A stretch of 64,000 nt of DNA, from NCBI RefSeq assembly GCF_016031655.1, contig NZ_JACCHQ010000009.1, positions 62,001 through 126,000 of the forward strand. The letters run 5' to 3'. Below are positions 9,248 to 17,866 of this stretch, in pieces. Position numbers and translations under genes: made by a program. The DNA is from Bradyrhizobium glycinis (GTDB taxonomy: Bacteria; Pseudomonadota; Alphaproteobacteria; Rhizobiales; Xanthobacteraceae). The notes under the pieces were generated by a model. That model did no database searches. It was not told where the DNA came from and worked only from the letters and a program-made list of their open reading frames with translations. Positions within the stretch are counted from its first letter, which is position 1. Each line of letters starts with the position of its first letter.

Positions 9248-9778
9248 GTGACGACAGCGTCTTCGGCGGACCATCCGACACGCCGTGATTTCTTATTCGT
9301 TGCAACGGGGGCAGCTGCAGCAGTAGGGGGCGCGGCTGCGCTCTGGCCCTTCATCTCCCAAATGAATCCGGATGCCTCGACCATCGCCGCTGGTGCGCCG
9401 ATCGAGGTCGATCTCAGCCCGATCGCCGCGGGCCAGGACATCAAGGTGTTCTGGCGCGGCAAGCCGATCTACATCAGTCACCGCACCAAGAAGCAGATCG
9501 ACGAGGCGCGCGCCGTCAACGTGGCGAGCCTGCCGGATCCGCAATCCGACGAGGCCCGCGTCAAGTCCGGCCACGAGCAGTGGCTGGTCGTGATCGGCAT
9601 CTGCACCCATCTCGGATGCATCCCGATCGCTCATGAAGGCAGCTACGACGGGTTCTTCTGTCCCTGCCATGGTTCGGTGTACGACACGTCCGGCCGCATT
9701 CGCCAGGGCCCTGCGCCCTCGAACCTGGCAGTGCCGCCGTACCAGTTCGTTTCCGACACCAAAATCCAGATCGGCTGA
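9248..9778 (+). CDS. petA: Ubiquinol-cytochrome c reductase Rieske iron-sulfur subunit
   Basis: This is the Rieske [2Fe-2S] subunit of the cytochrome bc1 complex (fbcF in Bradyrhizobium), 176 aa. The N-terminus carries a Tat-type twin-arginine stretch (TRRDFLF, residues 11-17) and one membrane helix (about 17-38), exported but retained as anchor. The cluster ligands are C119/H121 in CTHLGC and C138/H141 in CPCHGS, and C124/C140 form the disulfide. The start is GTG at 9248 behind an AAGGGTTGG ribosome site. A strong hairpin directly follows the stop, then fbcH begins 63 bp downstream. The two are co-transcribed in this genus. Confidence 0.96.
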   Translation: MTTASSADHPTRRDFLFVATGAAAAVGGAAALWPFISQMNPDASTIAAGAPIEVDLSPIAAGQDIKVFWRGKPIYISHRTKKQIDEARAVNVASLPDPQSDEARVKSGHEQWLVVIGICTHLGCIPIAHEGSYDGFFCPCHGSVYDTSGRIRQGPAPSNLAVPPYQFVSDTKIQIG

Positions 9779-9802
9779 GCTTCGGACTAAAAGTCCGAAG
9801 CT
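9778..9802 (+). promoter_or_regulatory. Intercistronic hairpin between petA and fbcH
   Basis: AGCTTCGGACT and AGTCCGAAGCT are perfect 11-base arms around AAA, starting on the last base of the petA stop codon. No U-tract follows (TCGCGCC instead), so it is better read as a 3'-end-protecting or processing hairpin within the fbcFH mRNA than as a full terminator. It could set the ratio of the two messages. Confidence 0.6.
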
Positions 9803-9841
9803 TCGCGCCGTCTCGTCGTACTATTTCCTCAGGATCGCATC

Positions 9842-11914
9842 ATGAGCGGACCATCCGACTACCAGCCGAGCAATCCGGCCCTGCAATGGATCGAGCGGCG
9901 TCTGCCGATCTTTGGTCTCATCCATTCCTCCTTCGTCGCCTATCCCACCCCGCGCAACCTGAACTATTGGTGGACCTTCGGCGCCATTCTCTCCTTCATG
10001 CTGGGGATGCAGATTCTGACCGGCGTGATCCTGGCGATGCACTACACGCCGAATGCCGATCTTGCCTTCAAGTCGGTCGAGCTGATCGTCCGTGACGTGA
10101 ACTACGGCTGGCTGCTGCGCAACATGCACGCGGTCGGCGCCTCGATGTTCTTCGTCGCCGTCTACGTCCACATGTTCCGCGGCCTGTACTACGGGTCATA
10201 CAAGGAGCCGCGCGAGGTGCTGTGGATCCTCGGCGTCATCATCTACCTCCTGATGATGGCGACCGGCTTCATGGGCTACGTGCTGCCCTGGGGCCAGATG
10301 AGCTTCTGGGGCGCCACCGTCATCACCAATTTGTTCTCGGCCGTTCCCTATATCGGCGAGAGCATCGTGACGCTGCTGTGGGGAGGCTATGCGGTCGGCA
10401 ACCCGACGCTGAACCGCTTCTTCTCGCTGCACTATCTCTTGCCGTTCGTGATCGCGGGCGTCGTCGTGCTGCACGTCTGGGCGCTGCACGTCGCCGGCCA
10501 GAACAATCCCGACGGCGTCGAGCCGAAGACGGAAAAGGACACGGTGCCGTTCACGCCGCATGCCACCATCAAGGACATGTTCGGCGTCACCTGCTTCATG
10601 CTGCTGTACGCCTGGTTCATCTTCTACATGCCGAACTATCTCGGCGACGCCGACAACTACATTCCGGCGAATCCGGGCGTGACGCCGCCGCACATCGTGC
10701 CGGAATGGTACTACCTGCCGTTCTACGCGATCCTGCGCTCGATCCCGAACAAGCTCGCGGGCGTCATCGCGATGTTCGGGGCGATCATCATCCTGTGCTT
10801 CCTGCCCTGGCTCGATGCCGCCAAGACGAAGTCGTCGAAGTACCGTCCGCTCGCCAAGCAGTTCTTCTGGATCTTCGTCGTGGTCTGCATCCTGCTCGGC
10901 TATCTCGGTGCGCAGCCGCCGGAGGGCATCTACGTGGTCGCCGGCCGCGTCCTGACGGTCTGCTACTTCGCCTACTTCCTAATCGTGCTGCCGCTGCTCT
11001 CGCGCATCGAGAAGCCGCGGCCGGTGCCGAACTCGATCTCGGATGCGGTGCTGGCCAAGACCGGCAGCCGGTCGACGCCGATGGTCTCGACCGCGATCGT
11101 GCTGGCGCTCGCCGGCTCGCTGTTCGCGGGCTCGGTCGACAGCGCGAAGGCGTCCGAAGGCAGCGATACGCCGCCGGGCAACAAATGGTCGTTCTCGGGC
11201 CCTTTCGGTAAGTTCGATCGCGGCGCGCTGCAGCGTGGCCTCAAGGTCTACAAGGAGGTCTGCGCCAGTTGCCACGGCCTCTCCTACGTCGCCTTCCGCA
11301 ACCTCGCCGAGCCCGGCGGGCCCGGCTATTCGGTGGCGCAAGCCGCTGCGTTTGCTTCCGAGTACAAGGTCAAGGACGGTCCGAACGATGCGGGGGACAT
11401 GTTCGAGCGGCCGGGCCGGCCGGCGGATTATTTTCCCTCGCCGTTCCCGAACGAGCAGGCCGCGCGTGCCGCGAACGGCGGTGCGGCGCCGCCGGACCTG
11501 TCCCTGATTACCAAGGCGCGCTCCTACAAGCGCGGATTCCCCTGGTTCATCTTCGACGCCTTCACCCAGTACCAGGAGCAGGGGCCTGACTATGTCGCCG
11601 CGGTGCTCCAGGGCTATGAGGAGAAGGTGCCGGAGGGCGTCACCATCCCGGAGGGCTCGTACTACAACAAGTACTTCCCCGGTCACGCCATTAAGATGCC
11701 GAAGCCGCTCAGCGACGGCCAGGTGACGTTCGACGACGGCTCGCCGACCACGGTCGCGCAATACGCCAAGGATGTCACCACCTTCCTGATGTGGACCGCC
11801 GAGCCGCACATGGAAGCGCGCAAGCGCCTCGGCTTCCAGGTCTTCGTGTTCCTGATCGTCTTCGCGGGCCTGATGTACTTCACCAAGAAGAGGGTCTGGG
11901 CCGACTCGCACTGA
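9842..11914 (+). CDS. fbcH: Cytochrome b/c1 fusion precursor of the bc1 complex
   Basis: This is a single 690-aa polyprotein that is processed into cytochrome b and cytochrome c1, the genus-typical arrangement. Residues 1 to about 405 are cytochrome b: the heme-ligand helices contain [12 protein letters not shown] and HMFRG, then [16 protein letters not shown]. The Qo-site PEWY lies in [14 protein letters not shown]. Residues about 414-442 form an internal signal sequence ([17 protein letters not shown], then AKASEG). The c1 part has the heme motif C474-A-S-C477-H478, the probable axial Met in IKMPKPL, and a C-terminal anchor ([16 protein letters not shown]). The subunits sit in the cytoplasmic membrane and pass electrons from ubiquinol to cytochrome c. 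Confidence 0.97.
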   Translation: MSGPSDYQPSNPALQWIERRLPIFGLIHSSFVAYPTPRNLNYWWTFGAILSFMLGMQILTGVILAMHYTPNADLAFKSVELIVRDVNYGWLLRNMHAVGASMFFVAVYVHMFRGLYYGSYKEPREVLWILGVIIYLLMMATGFMGYVLPWGQMSFWGATVITNLFSAVPYIGESIVTLLWGGYAVGNPTLNRFFSLHYLLPFVIAGVVVLHVWALHVAGQNNPDGVEPKTEKDTVPFTPHATIKDMFGVTCFMLLYAWFIFYMPNYLGDADNYIPANPGVTPPHIVPEWYYLPFYAILRSIPNKLAGVIAMFGAIIILCFLPWLDAAKTKSSKYRPLAKQFFWIFVVVCILLGYLGAQPPEGIYVVAGRVLTVCYFAYFLIVLPLLSRIEKPRPVPNSISDAVLAKTGSRSTPMVSTAIVLALAGSLFAGSVDSAKASEGSDTPPGNKWSFSGPFGKFDRGALQRGLKVYKEVCASCHGLSYVAFRNLAEPGGPGYSVAQAAAFASEYKVKDGPNDAGDMFERPGRPADYFPSPFPNEQAARAANGGAAPPDLSLITKARSYKRGFPWFIFDAFTQYQEQGPDYVAAVLQGYEEKVPEGVTIPEGSYYNKYFPGHAIKMPKPLSDGQVTFDDGSPTTVAQYAKDVTTFLMWTAEPHMEARKRLGFQVFVFLIVFAGLMYFTKKRVWADSH

Positions 11915-11934
11915 GCGGCGCGAGACGACAAATG

Positions 11935-11962
11935 AAAAAGCCCCCGCGAGGGGGCTTTTTTT
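11935..11962 (+). terminator. Rho-independent terminator after fbcH
   Basis: AGCCCCC and GGGGGCT arms close a GCGA loop (11939-11956). An A-run lies upstream and seven T residues downstream, which makes it bidirectional in form. It starts 20 bp after the fbcH stop. Confidence 0.9.
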
Positions 11963-12067
11963 GTCATTCCGGGGCGCGCGATAGCGCGAGCCCGGAATCC
12001 ATCGCGCGACAGAGTTGGTGGATGAATGGATTCCGGGCTCGATGCTGACGCATCGCCCCGGAATGAC
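11963..12067. repeat. Palindromic repeat, family I (GTCATTCCGGGGCG)
   Basis: Outer arms GTCATTCCGGGGCG and CCCCGGAATGAC enclose an inner inverted pair (GCCCGGAATCCAT and ATGGATTCCGGGCT). The element starts right after the fbcH terminator. Sister copies in this window lie at 19097, 20910, 35894, 38537, 49957 and 63078. Confidence 0.85.
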
Positions 12068-12147
12068 GGGAGTGTGGATTGCGTCATCCGCATGCACCGG
12101 CCAAAATACCCTCAACCGATCCCCCAGAAACTCACCGGAGGACCACC

Positions 12148-12822
12148 ATGGGAACCAGCATCACCTTCAAGCGCCCGGACGGCAAGGACGCCTCGGGTTA
12201 TCTCGCCAATGCCGCGCGCGGCAATGCGCCAGGCGTCGTCGTGATCCAGGAATGGTGGGGCCTGTCGGACCAGATCAAGGGCCTATGCGACCGTTTCGCG
12301 CTGGCCGGCTTCGACGCGCTGGCGCCCGATCTCTACAAGGGCAAGGTGGTGCCGTATCACGACACGGACAGCGCCAACAAGGAGATGAACTCGCTCGACT
12401 TCATGGACGCCACCACGCAGACCGTGCGCGGCGCCGCGCAATATCTGTCACGCAACGGCGCGAAAGTCGGGCTGACAGGATTCTGCCTCGGCGGCGCCGT
12501 GACCATCATCGGGGCGACCAAGATCCCGGAGCTCGCGGCCGGCGTCGTGTTCTACGGCATCCCGCCCGAGCAGGCAGCCAAGCCCGCCGACGTCAAGATC
12601 CCGCTCCAGGCTCATTTCGCCAACAAGGACGATTGGTGCACACCGGAGCTGGTGGGCGGCTTCGAGAAGGCCATGAAGGCCGCCGGCAAGTCGCTGGAGC
12701 TGTTCCGCTATGACGCCGAGCACGCCTTCGTCAACGAGCAGCGCCAGGCCGTGCACGACCGCGAAGCCGCCGAGCTCGCCTGGGGCCGGGCAACGGAGTT
12801 CTTCAGGAAGCATCTGGGGTAG
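12148..12822 (+). CDS. Dienelactone hydrolase family protein
   Basis: This is a 224-aa alpha/beta hydrolase of the DLH family. The nucleophile elbow is GFCLGG, with cysteine instead of serine as in true dienelactone hydrolases. It also has an Asp in NKDDW and a His in EHAFVNE. An N-terminal VIQEWWG block is typical. The ATG at 12148 follows a GGAGG site at 12136; upstream in-frame codons lie within leader and repeat sequence. It sits alone between the fbcH terminator and a tiny downstream frame. No aromatic-degradation genes are nearby, so its physiological substrate is open. Confidence 0.85.
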   Translation: MGTSITFKRPDGKDASGYLANAARGNAPGVVVIQEWWGLSDQIKGLCDRFALAGFDALAPDLYKGKVVPYHDTDSANKEMNSLDFMDATTQTVRGAAQYLSRNGAKVGLTGFCLGGAVTIIGATKIPELAAGVVFYGIPPEQAAKPADVKIPLQAHFANKDDWCTPELVGGFEKAMKAAGKSLELFRYDAEHAFVNEQRQAVHDREAAELAWGRATEFFRKHLG

Positions 12823-12826
12823 GGGC

Positions 12827-12988
12827 GTGAAGGACAAATCTGAAGCCGATGCGCAGTCGCAGCGTGAGGTCTTCAAGGTCCCGGAGGATCACCGAGCAGC
12901 CATTCTCAGGGGCCTCCGCGAGGCGGATCGAGGCGAGTACGCGACCGATGCAGAGATGGCCGCGCTTTGGAAGCGGTGCGGCCTCTAG
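12827..12988 (+). CDS. Possible small orphan antitoxin-like protein
   Basis: This 53-aa frame starts at a GTG 4 bp after the hydrolase stop. Its C-terminal half (AAILRGLREADRG, then YATDAEMAALWKRCGL) resembles the helical tail of short ParD/RelB-type antitoxins, where a phrase like 'ATDEEV' precedes the toxin-binding helix. There is no toxin gene beside it and the N-terminus is too short for a full DNA-binding domain, so it may be a remnant. Codon use is like that of its neighbours. Translation is plausible through coupling, but function is unproven. Confidence 0.4.
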   Translation: MKDKSEADAQSQREVFKVPEDHRAAILRGLREADRGEYATDAEMAALWKRCGL

Positions 12989-12993
12989 CCCGC

Positions 12994-13069
12994 AGCCCGG
13001 ATGGAGCGAAGCGTAATCCGGGGACTTTCCCATTGTGGACGAACCCCGGACTGCGCTGCGCTCCATCCG
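12994..13069. repeat. Palindromic repeat, family II (GCCCGGATGGAGCG)
   Basis: GCCCGGATGGAGCGAAGCG at the left and GCGCTGCGCTCCATCCG at the right are imperfect inverted arms around ATCCGGGGA / CCCCGGA. It is the only copy of this family seen in the window and lies upstream of the trp leader promoter. Confidence 0.65.
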
Positions 13070-13091
13070 AACTACGGCACCGGACCCACCC

Positions 13092-13121
13092 TTGACGCCG
13101 CCCCTGCGCCATGGTGAGTAT
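13092..13121 (+). promoter_or_regulatory. Candidate trp leader promoter
   Basis: TTGACG (13092-13097) is a good -35. GAGTAT (13116-13121) is a weak -10 at 18 bp spacing. Transcription would then start near 13128, which is the A of the leader ATG, implying a leaderless trpL mRNA. This agrees with what I recall of the S. meliloti trp leader. The -10 match is only 3 of 6, so the assignment is tentative. Confidence 0.45.
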
Positions 13122-13127
13122 CCGCCC

Positions 13128-13175
13128 ATGAGCACCGCCGTCCGCCCAGCCCGTCTTTGGTGGCGCACCTCCTGA
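13128..13175 (+). CDS. trpL: trp operon leader peptide
   Basis: The leader peptide MSTAVRPARLWWRTS has 15 residues with two adjacent Trp codons at 13158-13163. It lies 128 bp ahead of trpE(G). Such peptides sense charged tRNA-Trp: a ribosome stalled at the Trp codons changes folding of the downstream RNA. No ribosome-binding site precedes the ATG, and the predicted transcription start falls on it, which suggests leaderless translation. It is too short to be found by length-filtered gene calling. Confidence 0.85.
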   Translation: MSTAVRPARLWWRTS

Positions 13176-13200
13176 CGAGGTGGCCGGTGCGCTTTCTTTT
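13163..13200 (+). terminator. trp attenuator
   Basis: GCGCACC (13163-13169) pairs with GGTGCGC (13186-13192), followed by TTTCTTTT. An alternative hairpin, CACCTC (13166-13171) with GAGGTG (13177-13182), is mutually exclusive. The 5' arm begins at the last base of the second Trp codon, so a ribosome stalled there would cover it and allow read-through into trpE(G). A fast ribosome that releases at 13175 would let the terminator form. The RNA 13128 to about 13200 would be released as a small leader RNA. Confidence 0.75.
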
Positions 13201-13302
13201 CCCAAGATCGCTCGAGGTCGCCAGCACAGCGCGGCGGCCTGATCGTTTGTCCTGTGTGGCGTTCCCTCGGCAAGTCTCGTAAGAGGACCCCAAGAGGATC
13301 AC

Positions 13303-15468
13303 ATGAACAGGACAGTTTTTGCCCTCCCGGCTCGAAGCGACTACGTGACCCGCGCGGGTCTGGCGATCACGCGCGTGGCCGAGCAATTCACCGGCGGCGC
13401 CAACCGGCTCGACGATCTCGTCAGCCTGCTCGACCGCCGCCGCGGCGTGGTGCTGTCCTCAGGGACGACCGTGCCCGGCCGCTACGAGAGCTTCGACCTC
13501 GGCTTCTCCGATCCGCCACTCAAGCTCGAGACCGTTGGCGTCAATTTCAAGCTGGAGGCGCTGAACGCACGCGGAGAGGTGCTGATCGCCTTCCTCGGCG
13601 ACGTCCTGCGCGAACCTTGCGTGGTGATCTCTGAAAAGACGGCGACGCGCCTTGCCGGCCACATCATCCGCGGCGATGCGCCGGTCGAGGAGGACCAGCG
13701 CACTCGGCGCGCCAGCGTGATGTCGCTGGTGCGCGATCTCGTCGCCGCCTTCTCCGCCAACGATGACGGCCTGCTCGGCCTGTACGGTGCCTTTGCCTAC
13801 GACCTGGTCTTCCAGATCGAGGACCTCGTGCAGAAGCGGCCGCGCGAGGCCGACCAGCGCGACATCGTGCTCTACGTGCCCGATCGCCTGCTGGCCTACG
13901 ACCGCGCCACCGGCCGCGGCGTGGTGCTCTCTTATGATTTCGCCTGGAAGGGGAAGTCGACCGAAGGCCTGCCGCGCGAGACCGCCGATAGCCCCTATCT
14001 GAAGACGCCGCGCCAGGGCTTTGCCGATCACGCACCCGGCGAATATCAGGCCACGGTCGAGACCGCGCGCGCCGCCTTCGCCCGCGGCGATCTGTTCGAG
14101 GCCGTGCCCGGCCAGCTGTTTGCCGACCCCTGCGACCGCTCGCCGGCCGAAGTGTTCCAGCGCCTCTGCGTCATCAACCCGTCTCCTTACGGCGCGCTGA
14201 TGAATCTCGGCGAGGGCGAATTCCTGGTTTCGGCTTCGCCCGAAATGTTCGTGCGCTCGGACGGCCGCCGCGTCGAGACCTGTCCGATCTCGGGCACGAT
14301 TGCGCGCGGCATCGATGCGATCGGCGATGCCGAGCAGATCCGCCAGCTCCTGAACTCGGAGAAAGATGAGTTCGAGCTCAACATGTGCACGGACGTCGAC
14401 CGCAATGACAAGGCGCGCGTCTGCGTGCCCGGCACCATCAAGGTGCTGGCGCGTCGCCAGATCGAGACGTACTCGAAGCTGTTCCACACCGTCGATCACG
14501 TCGAGGGCATGCTGCGCCCCGGCTTCGACGCGCTCGATGCTTTCCTCACCCATGCCTGGGCGGTCACCGTCACGGGTGCGCCAAAGCTGTGGGCGATGCA
14601 GTTCGTGGAGGACCACGAGCGCTCGCCGCGGCGCTGGTATGCCGGTGCGATCGGCGCGGTGAATTTCGACGGCAGCATCAACACGGGCCTCACCATCCGC
14701 ACCATCCGCATGAAGGATGGCCTCGCCGAGGTGCGCGTCGGCGCCACCTGCCTGTTCGACTCCGATCCGGCCGCAGAAGACCGCGAGTGCCAGGTCAAGG
14801 CCGCCGCGCTATTCCAGGCGCTGCGCGGCGACCCTCCGAAGCCGCTGTCGACCTTCGCGCCCGATGCCACCGGCTCGGGCAAGCAGGTGCTGTTGATCGA
14901 TCACGACGACAGCTTCGTGCACATGCTCGCCGATTATTTCCGCCAGGTCGGCGCCAGCGTCACCGTGGTCCGCTATGTGCATGCGCTCGACATGCTCAAG
15001 CAGAAGAGGTGGGACTTGCTGGTGCTGTCGCCCGGCCCGGGGCGTCCCGAGGATTTCGGGATCAAGAAGACCATCGATGCGGCACTGGAGAAGAAGCTGC
15101 CGGTGTTCGGCGTCTGTCTCGGCGTGCAGGCGATCGGCGAATATTTCGGCGGCGAGCTCGGCCAGCTCACGCATCCCGCCCACGGCCGGCCCTCGCGGGT
15201 GCAGGTGCGCGGCGGCCGCCTGATGCGCAACCTGCCGAACGAGATCGTCATCGGCCGCTATCACTCGCTTTTCGTCGAGCGCGACAGCATGCCGGAGGTG
15301 CTCAGCGTCACCGCCAGCACCGAGGACGGCGTCGCCATGGCGCTGGAGCACAAGACCCTGCCGGTCGCCGGCGTACAATTCCATCCGGAATCGCTGATGT
15401 CGCTCGGCGGCGAGGTAGGGTTACGTATTGTCGAAAATGCGTTCCGGCTGGATGCTGGAGCGAATTGA
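13303..15468 (+). CDS. trpE(G): Fused anthranilate synthase (components I and II)
   Basis: This 721-aa fusion converts chorismate plus glutamine to anthranilate, the first step of tryptophan synthesis. Residues 1 to about 505 are the TrpE chorismate-binding part. Recognisable blocks are SSGTTVPGRYES, CPISGTIARG, ELNMCTDVDRNDK, VEGMLRPGFDALDAF and AVTVTGAPK. After a short linker (about 505-525) comes the TrpG-type class I glutamine amidotransferase, with C605 in GVCLG and H694/E696 in FHPES. The gene stands alone behind the trp leader and attenuator, as in rhizobia. The ATG at 13303 is preceded by an AAGAGGA ribosome site. Confidence 0.96.
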   Translation: MNRTVFALPARSDYVTRAGLAITRVAEQFTGGANRLDDLVSLLDRRRGVVLSSGTTVPGRYESFDLGFSDPPLKLETVGVNFKLEALNARGEVLIAFLGDVLREPCVVISEKTATRLAGHIIRGDAPVEEDQRTRRASVMSLVRDLVAAFSANDDGLLGLYGAFAYDLVFQIEDLVQKRPREADQRDIVLYVPDRLLAYDRATGRGVVLSYDFAWKGKSTEGLPRETADSPYLKTPRQGFADHAPGEYQATVETARAAFARGDLFEAVPGQLFADPCDRSPAEVFQRLCVINPSPYGALMNLGEGEFLVSASPEMFVRSDGRRVETCPISGTIARGIDAIGDAEQIRQLLNSEKDEFELNMCTDVDRNDKARVCVPGTIKVLARRQIETYSKLFHTVDHVEGMLRPGFDALDAFLTHAWAVTVTGAPKLWAMQFVEDHERSPRRWYAGAIGAVNFDGSINTGLTIRTIRMKDGLAEVRVGATCLFDSDPAAEDRECQVKAAALFQALRGDPPKPLSTFAPDATGSGKQVLLIDHDDSFVHMLADYFRQVGASVTVVRYVHALDMLKQKRWDLLVLSPGPGRPEDFGIKKTIDAALEKKLPVFGVCLGVQAIGEYFGGELGQLTHPAHGRPSRVQVRGGRLMRNLPNEIVIGRYHSLFVERDSMPEVLSVTASTEDGVAMALEHKTLPVAGVQFHPESLMSLGGEVGLRIVENAFRLDAGAN

Positions 15469-15477
15469 CCATGGACC

Positions 15478-15592
15478 GTCATTGCGAGGAGCCCGCGAAA
15501 AATTGCGAAGCAATTTTTGCGCTGGCGACGAAGCAATCCAGATTGTTGCTGCGGAGAAGATCTGGATTGCTTCGCTTCGCTCGCAATGACGG
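15478..15592. repeat. Palindromic repeat, family III (GTCATTGCGAG)
   Basis: Outer arms CGTCATTGCGAGGAGC and GCTCGCAATGACGG enclose AAGCAATCCAGAT / ATCTGGATTGCTT. An extra internal hairpin (AAAAATTGC / GCAATTTTT) lies in the left half. Copies at 42197 and 59209 share the arms. It fills the gap between trpE(G) and apt and may end the trp transcript. Confidence 0.85.
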
Positions 15593-15616
15593 TGGAAAAG
15601 CCAGAGCGAGATAACC

Positions 15617-16156
15617 ATGACCTTTGACCACGACATCAAGGCGAGCGTTCGCACCATCCCGGACTATCCCAAGCCCGGGATCATGTTCCGCGACATCACC
15701 ACCCTGCTCGCGGATGCGCGCGCGTTCCGGCGCGCGGTGGACGAGCTCGTCAATCCCTGGGCCGGCAACAAGATCGACAAGGTCGCCGGCATGGAGGCGC
15801 GCGGCTTCATCATCGGCGGCGCCGTGGCGCACCAGCTCTCGGCGGGCTTCGTGCCGATCCGCAAGAAGGGCAAGCTGCCGCACGCCACGGTGCGCATCGC
15901 CTATTCGCTCGAATACGGCATCGACGAGATGGAAATGCATGTCGACGCGATTCAGCCCGGCGAGCGCGTGATCCTGGTCGATGACCTCATCGCCACCGGC
16001 GGCACCGCGGAAGGCGCGGTAAAGCTCTTGCGCCAGATCGGCGCCAACGTGGTTGCCGCCTGCTTCATCATCGACCTGCCCGAGCTCGGCGGCGCCGCCA
16101 AGCTGCGCGCCATGGACGTGCCGGTGCGCACGCTGATGTCGTTCGAAGGGCATTGA
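15617..16156 (+). CDS. apt: Adenine phosphoribosyltransferase
   Basis: This 179-aa type I phosphoribosyltransferase salvages adenine to AMP using PRPP. The PRPP loop [16 protein letters not shown] spans about residues 118-133. The N-terminal [18 protein letters not shown] and GMEARGF blocks are typical of Apt. The ATG at 15617 starts 24 bp after the repeat, with GAGCGAGA as a weak ribosome site. It is convergent with the minus-strand ATPase gene, with 18 bp between the stops. Confidence 0.95.
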   Translation: MTFDHDIKASVRTIPDYPKPGIMFRDITTLLADARAFRRAVDELVNPWAGNKIDKVAGMEARGFIIGGAVAHQLSAGFVPIRKKGKLPHATVRIAYSLEYGIDEMEMHVDAIQPGERVILVDDLIATGGTAEGAVKLLRQIGANVVAACFIIDLPELGGAAKLRAMDVPVRTLMSFEGH

Positions 16157-16174
16157 GCGTCCTGGTCGTTTCGC

Positions 16175-16843
16175 CTACGACCGCTGCAATATCAGGCTCA
16201 GCTCCAGCTCCCGGAACGCGATGTAGTTGCGCCGGGTCCACTGGTGCAGTTCGGTCGAGGAGTCCTTTTCCTGGCGCAGATAGCCGGTGAAGGAGAAATT
16301 CAGCCGGTCGATATAGGTCTTCAGGAAACCCGGCAGCGCCGGAAGGCGGAACAGCCGGCCGCCTCCCATCGCGGGCGGCAGCTCGCCGCGGACGACATAT
16401 TCGTTGTCCACCGTGACCAGGTTCATCCGCGGGATCTGCCCGCGCAGCATCTCGTGGGCGCGCGCCGAGACGCGGTCGGTGTCGGCGACGAACAGGATCA
16501 TGGGCGCCACGTGCCGGCGCGCCGCCTCCTTCAACAGGCCGATCTCGTCGGTCATCTTGAAGAACTCGTCGAAGGCGTGGAAGCCGAGGTCGATCACCTT
16601 GGCAAGGCCGTCATCGACGATGACGCGGTCCATGAGCTGCATCTTGCCGTAGGTGTCGATCACGTCGGCGGTCTCGGTCACCTTTGGCAGGTAATCGAGC
16701 AGCGACGGCTCCTTCAGGTTGACGTCGAAGGCCGCGACGTTGCCGTTCTTGAGCAGCAGGAATTCCGTGAGCAGCCGCGCCAGCAAGGTCTTGCCGACCT
16801 GCGGGCGAGGCGAGCAGATGATGTAGACGGGCGTTGCAGGCAT
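16175..16843 (-). CDS. ParA/MinD-superfamily P-loop ATPase with degenerate Walker A
   Basis: This 222-aa protein of unknown function begins like a MinD/ParA ATPase (VYIICSPRPQVGKTLLARLL, residues 6-25). Its P-loop reads SPRPQVGKTL instead of the canonical KGGxGKT, so the signature lysine at the start of the deviant Walker A is missing, though GKT is intact. An AAFDVNLKEPS segment matches the Walker A' region and ILFVADTDR a core strand. It sits 62 bp downstream of a second, canonical ParA-like gene on the same strand, and the pair looks co-transcribed. No ParB, MinC or parS-like site is visible. Roles in positioning or partnering with the neighbour are conjecture. Confidence 0.65.
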   Translation of the reverse strand: MPATPVYIICSPRPQVGKTLLARLLTEFLLLKNGNVAAFDVNLKEPSLLDYLPKVTETADVIDTYGKMQLMDRVIVDDGLAKVIDLGFHAFDEFFKMTDEIGLLKEAARRHVAPMILFVADTDRVSARAHEMLRGQIPRMNLVTVDNEYVVRGELPPAMGGGRLFRLPALPGFLKTYIDRLNFSFTGYLRQEKDSSTELHQWTRRNYIAFRELELSLILQRS

Positions 16844-16905
16844 CGACAGCTATTATCTGGGCCAACTCACCGCCCAATCCAGCCGTATCAGCCCGGCTCG
16901 CGCAA

Positions 16906-17658
16906 CTATTTTTCGCTGTTGCGGGTCACCGGCTTCGAACCAACGATGTCGGTCAGGCGGATGCGGTCGAACTCGCTCCAGACATTGGCGAGCCAGTGCC
17001 GGACATAGCCGCGCAGCACGAAGGAATAGTTCGCGCCCTCGTCGTTGATGCCCTTGTTGGCGACGAATTTCAGGAACGGGACCGAGGACACCTCGACCTG
17101 CTCATAGGCCATTTCGTTGAGCTTGGGGATGGTCAGCTCGGTCGCGTCCTTGATGCGGTGGAAGTAGGAATTATAGGTCGCCTGGTCCCACTGGAAGAAC
17201 TGGGTATCATTGATGAAGTTCTTCACCAGGAAATATTTCGCGCCGGACATGAAGCCCGCGGTCTCCGCGATCTCCTCCAGCGAGGCGATTGAGGGTCCGA
17301 GGATGTGGAACACGGCGAAGGTGATCTGGCCGGCCTTGGCGGCGTCGAGGAAGCCGATGTCGCGGAGCGAGGCCAGCGCCGGCGAGAGCAGGCCGGCGCG
17401 GACGTCGATCACGGTGACCGAAGGGCTGACAGCGTTGAGCGTGTCGAAGATCTTCATCTGGTCGGCCGTCGTCGTCATGTCGACGATCTCGGTGATGTCG
17501 GGGTGGAAGCGTTTCAGGGTTCCGCGCGGCGACTCTGTGTCGAACGCCCGCGTCGGCACGTTGTTGGCCGAGAAATAATCGAGCAGGGTGCGCGATACAG
17601 TGGTCTTGCCGACCCCGCCCTTGTCCGCGCCCACCACAACCACTGCCGGCTTTGCCAT
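16906..17658 (-). CDS. ParA-like ATPase (canonical deviant Walker A)
   Basis: This 250-aa ATPase has the ParA/MinD deviant Walker A KGGVGKTT (about residues 13-20), a Walker A'-like DTES stretch near residue 40 and a core strand VTVIDVRAG near residue 82. The fold resembles TraL/CobQ-like ParA proteins. The C-terminal 80 residues are not typical of chromosome-partitioning ParA. It is followed on the same strand by a second P-loop protein, and no ParB-type partner is nearby. Biological role unknown. A cargo-positioning or regulatory ATPase is the family-level expectation. Confidence 0.7.
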   Translation of the reverse strand: MAKPAVVVVGADKGGVGKTTVSRTLLDYFSANNVPTRAFDTESPRGTLKRFHPDITEIVDMTTTADQMKIFDTLNAVSPSVTVIDVRAGLLSPALASLRDIGFLDAAKAGQITFAVFHILGPSIASLEEIAETAGFMSGAKYFLVKNFINDTQFFQWDQATYNSYFHRIKDATELTIPKLNEMAYEQVEVSSVPFLKFVANKGINDEGANYSFVLRGYVRHWLANVWSEFDRIRLTDIVGSKPVTRNSEK

Positions 17659-17866
17659 TGCTGTCCCCTAACGCGCGCCCCCGATCGCGAGGTCGCAATC
17701 GGCCGGGCCCCAAATCGATGTCCCAAAGGACGTCCCGAGTCTGCTGTTGGGCGCGAACATGGCAGAAACAAGGGAGAATTCAATTCCTTGCGCTCCACTT
17801 ACGGCAATTCCCGAGGTTTTTCCCGATTGCCGGGAAACCCGCCACATGAAGCAGCAAATCGCGCCA

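Noticed and set aside
13220..13260. Second hairpin (GCCAGCACAG / CTGTGTGGC) as the true trp terminator
   Set aside because: A stem with one bulge exists but no U-run follows it. The upstream GCGCACC/GGTGCGC stem with TTTCTTTT is the better terminator.
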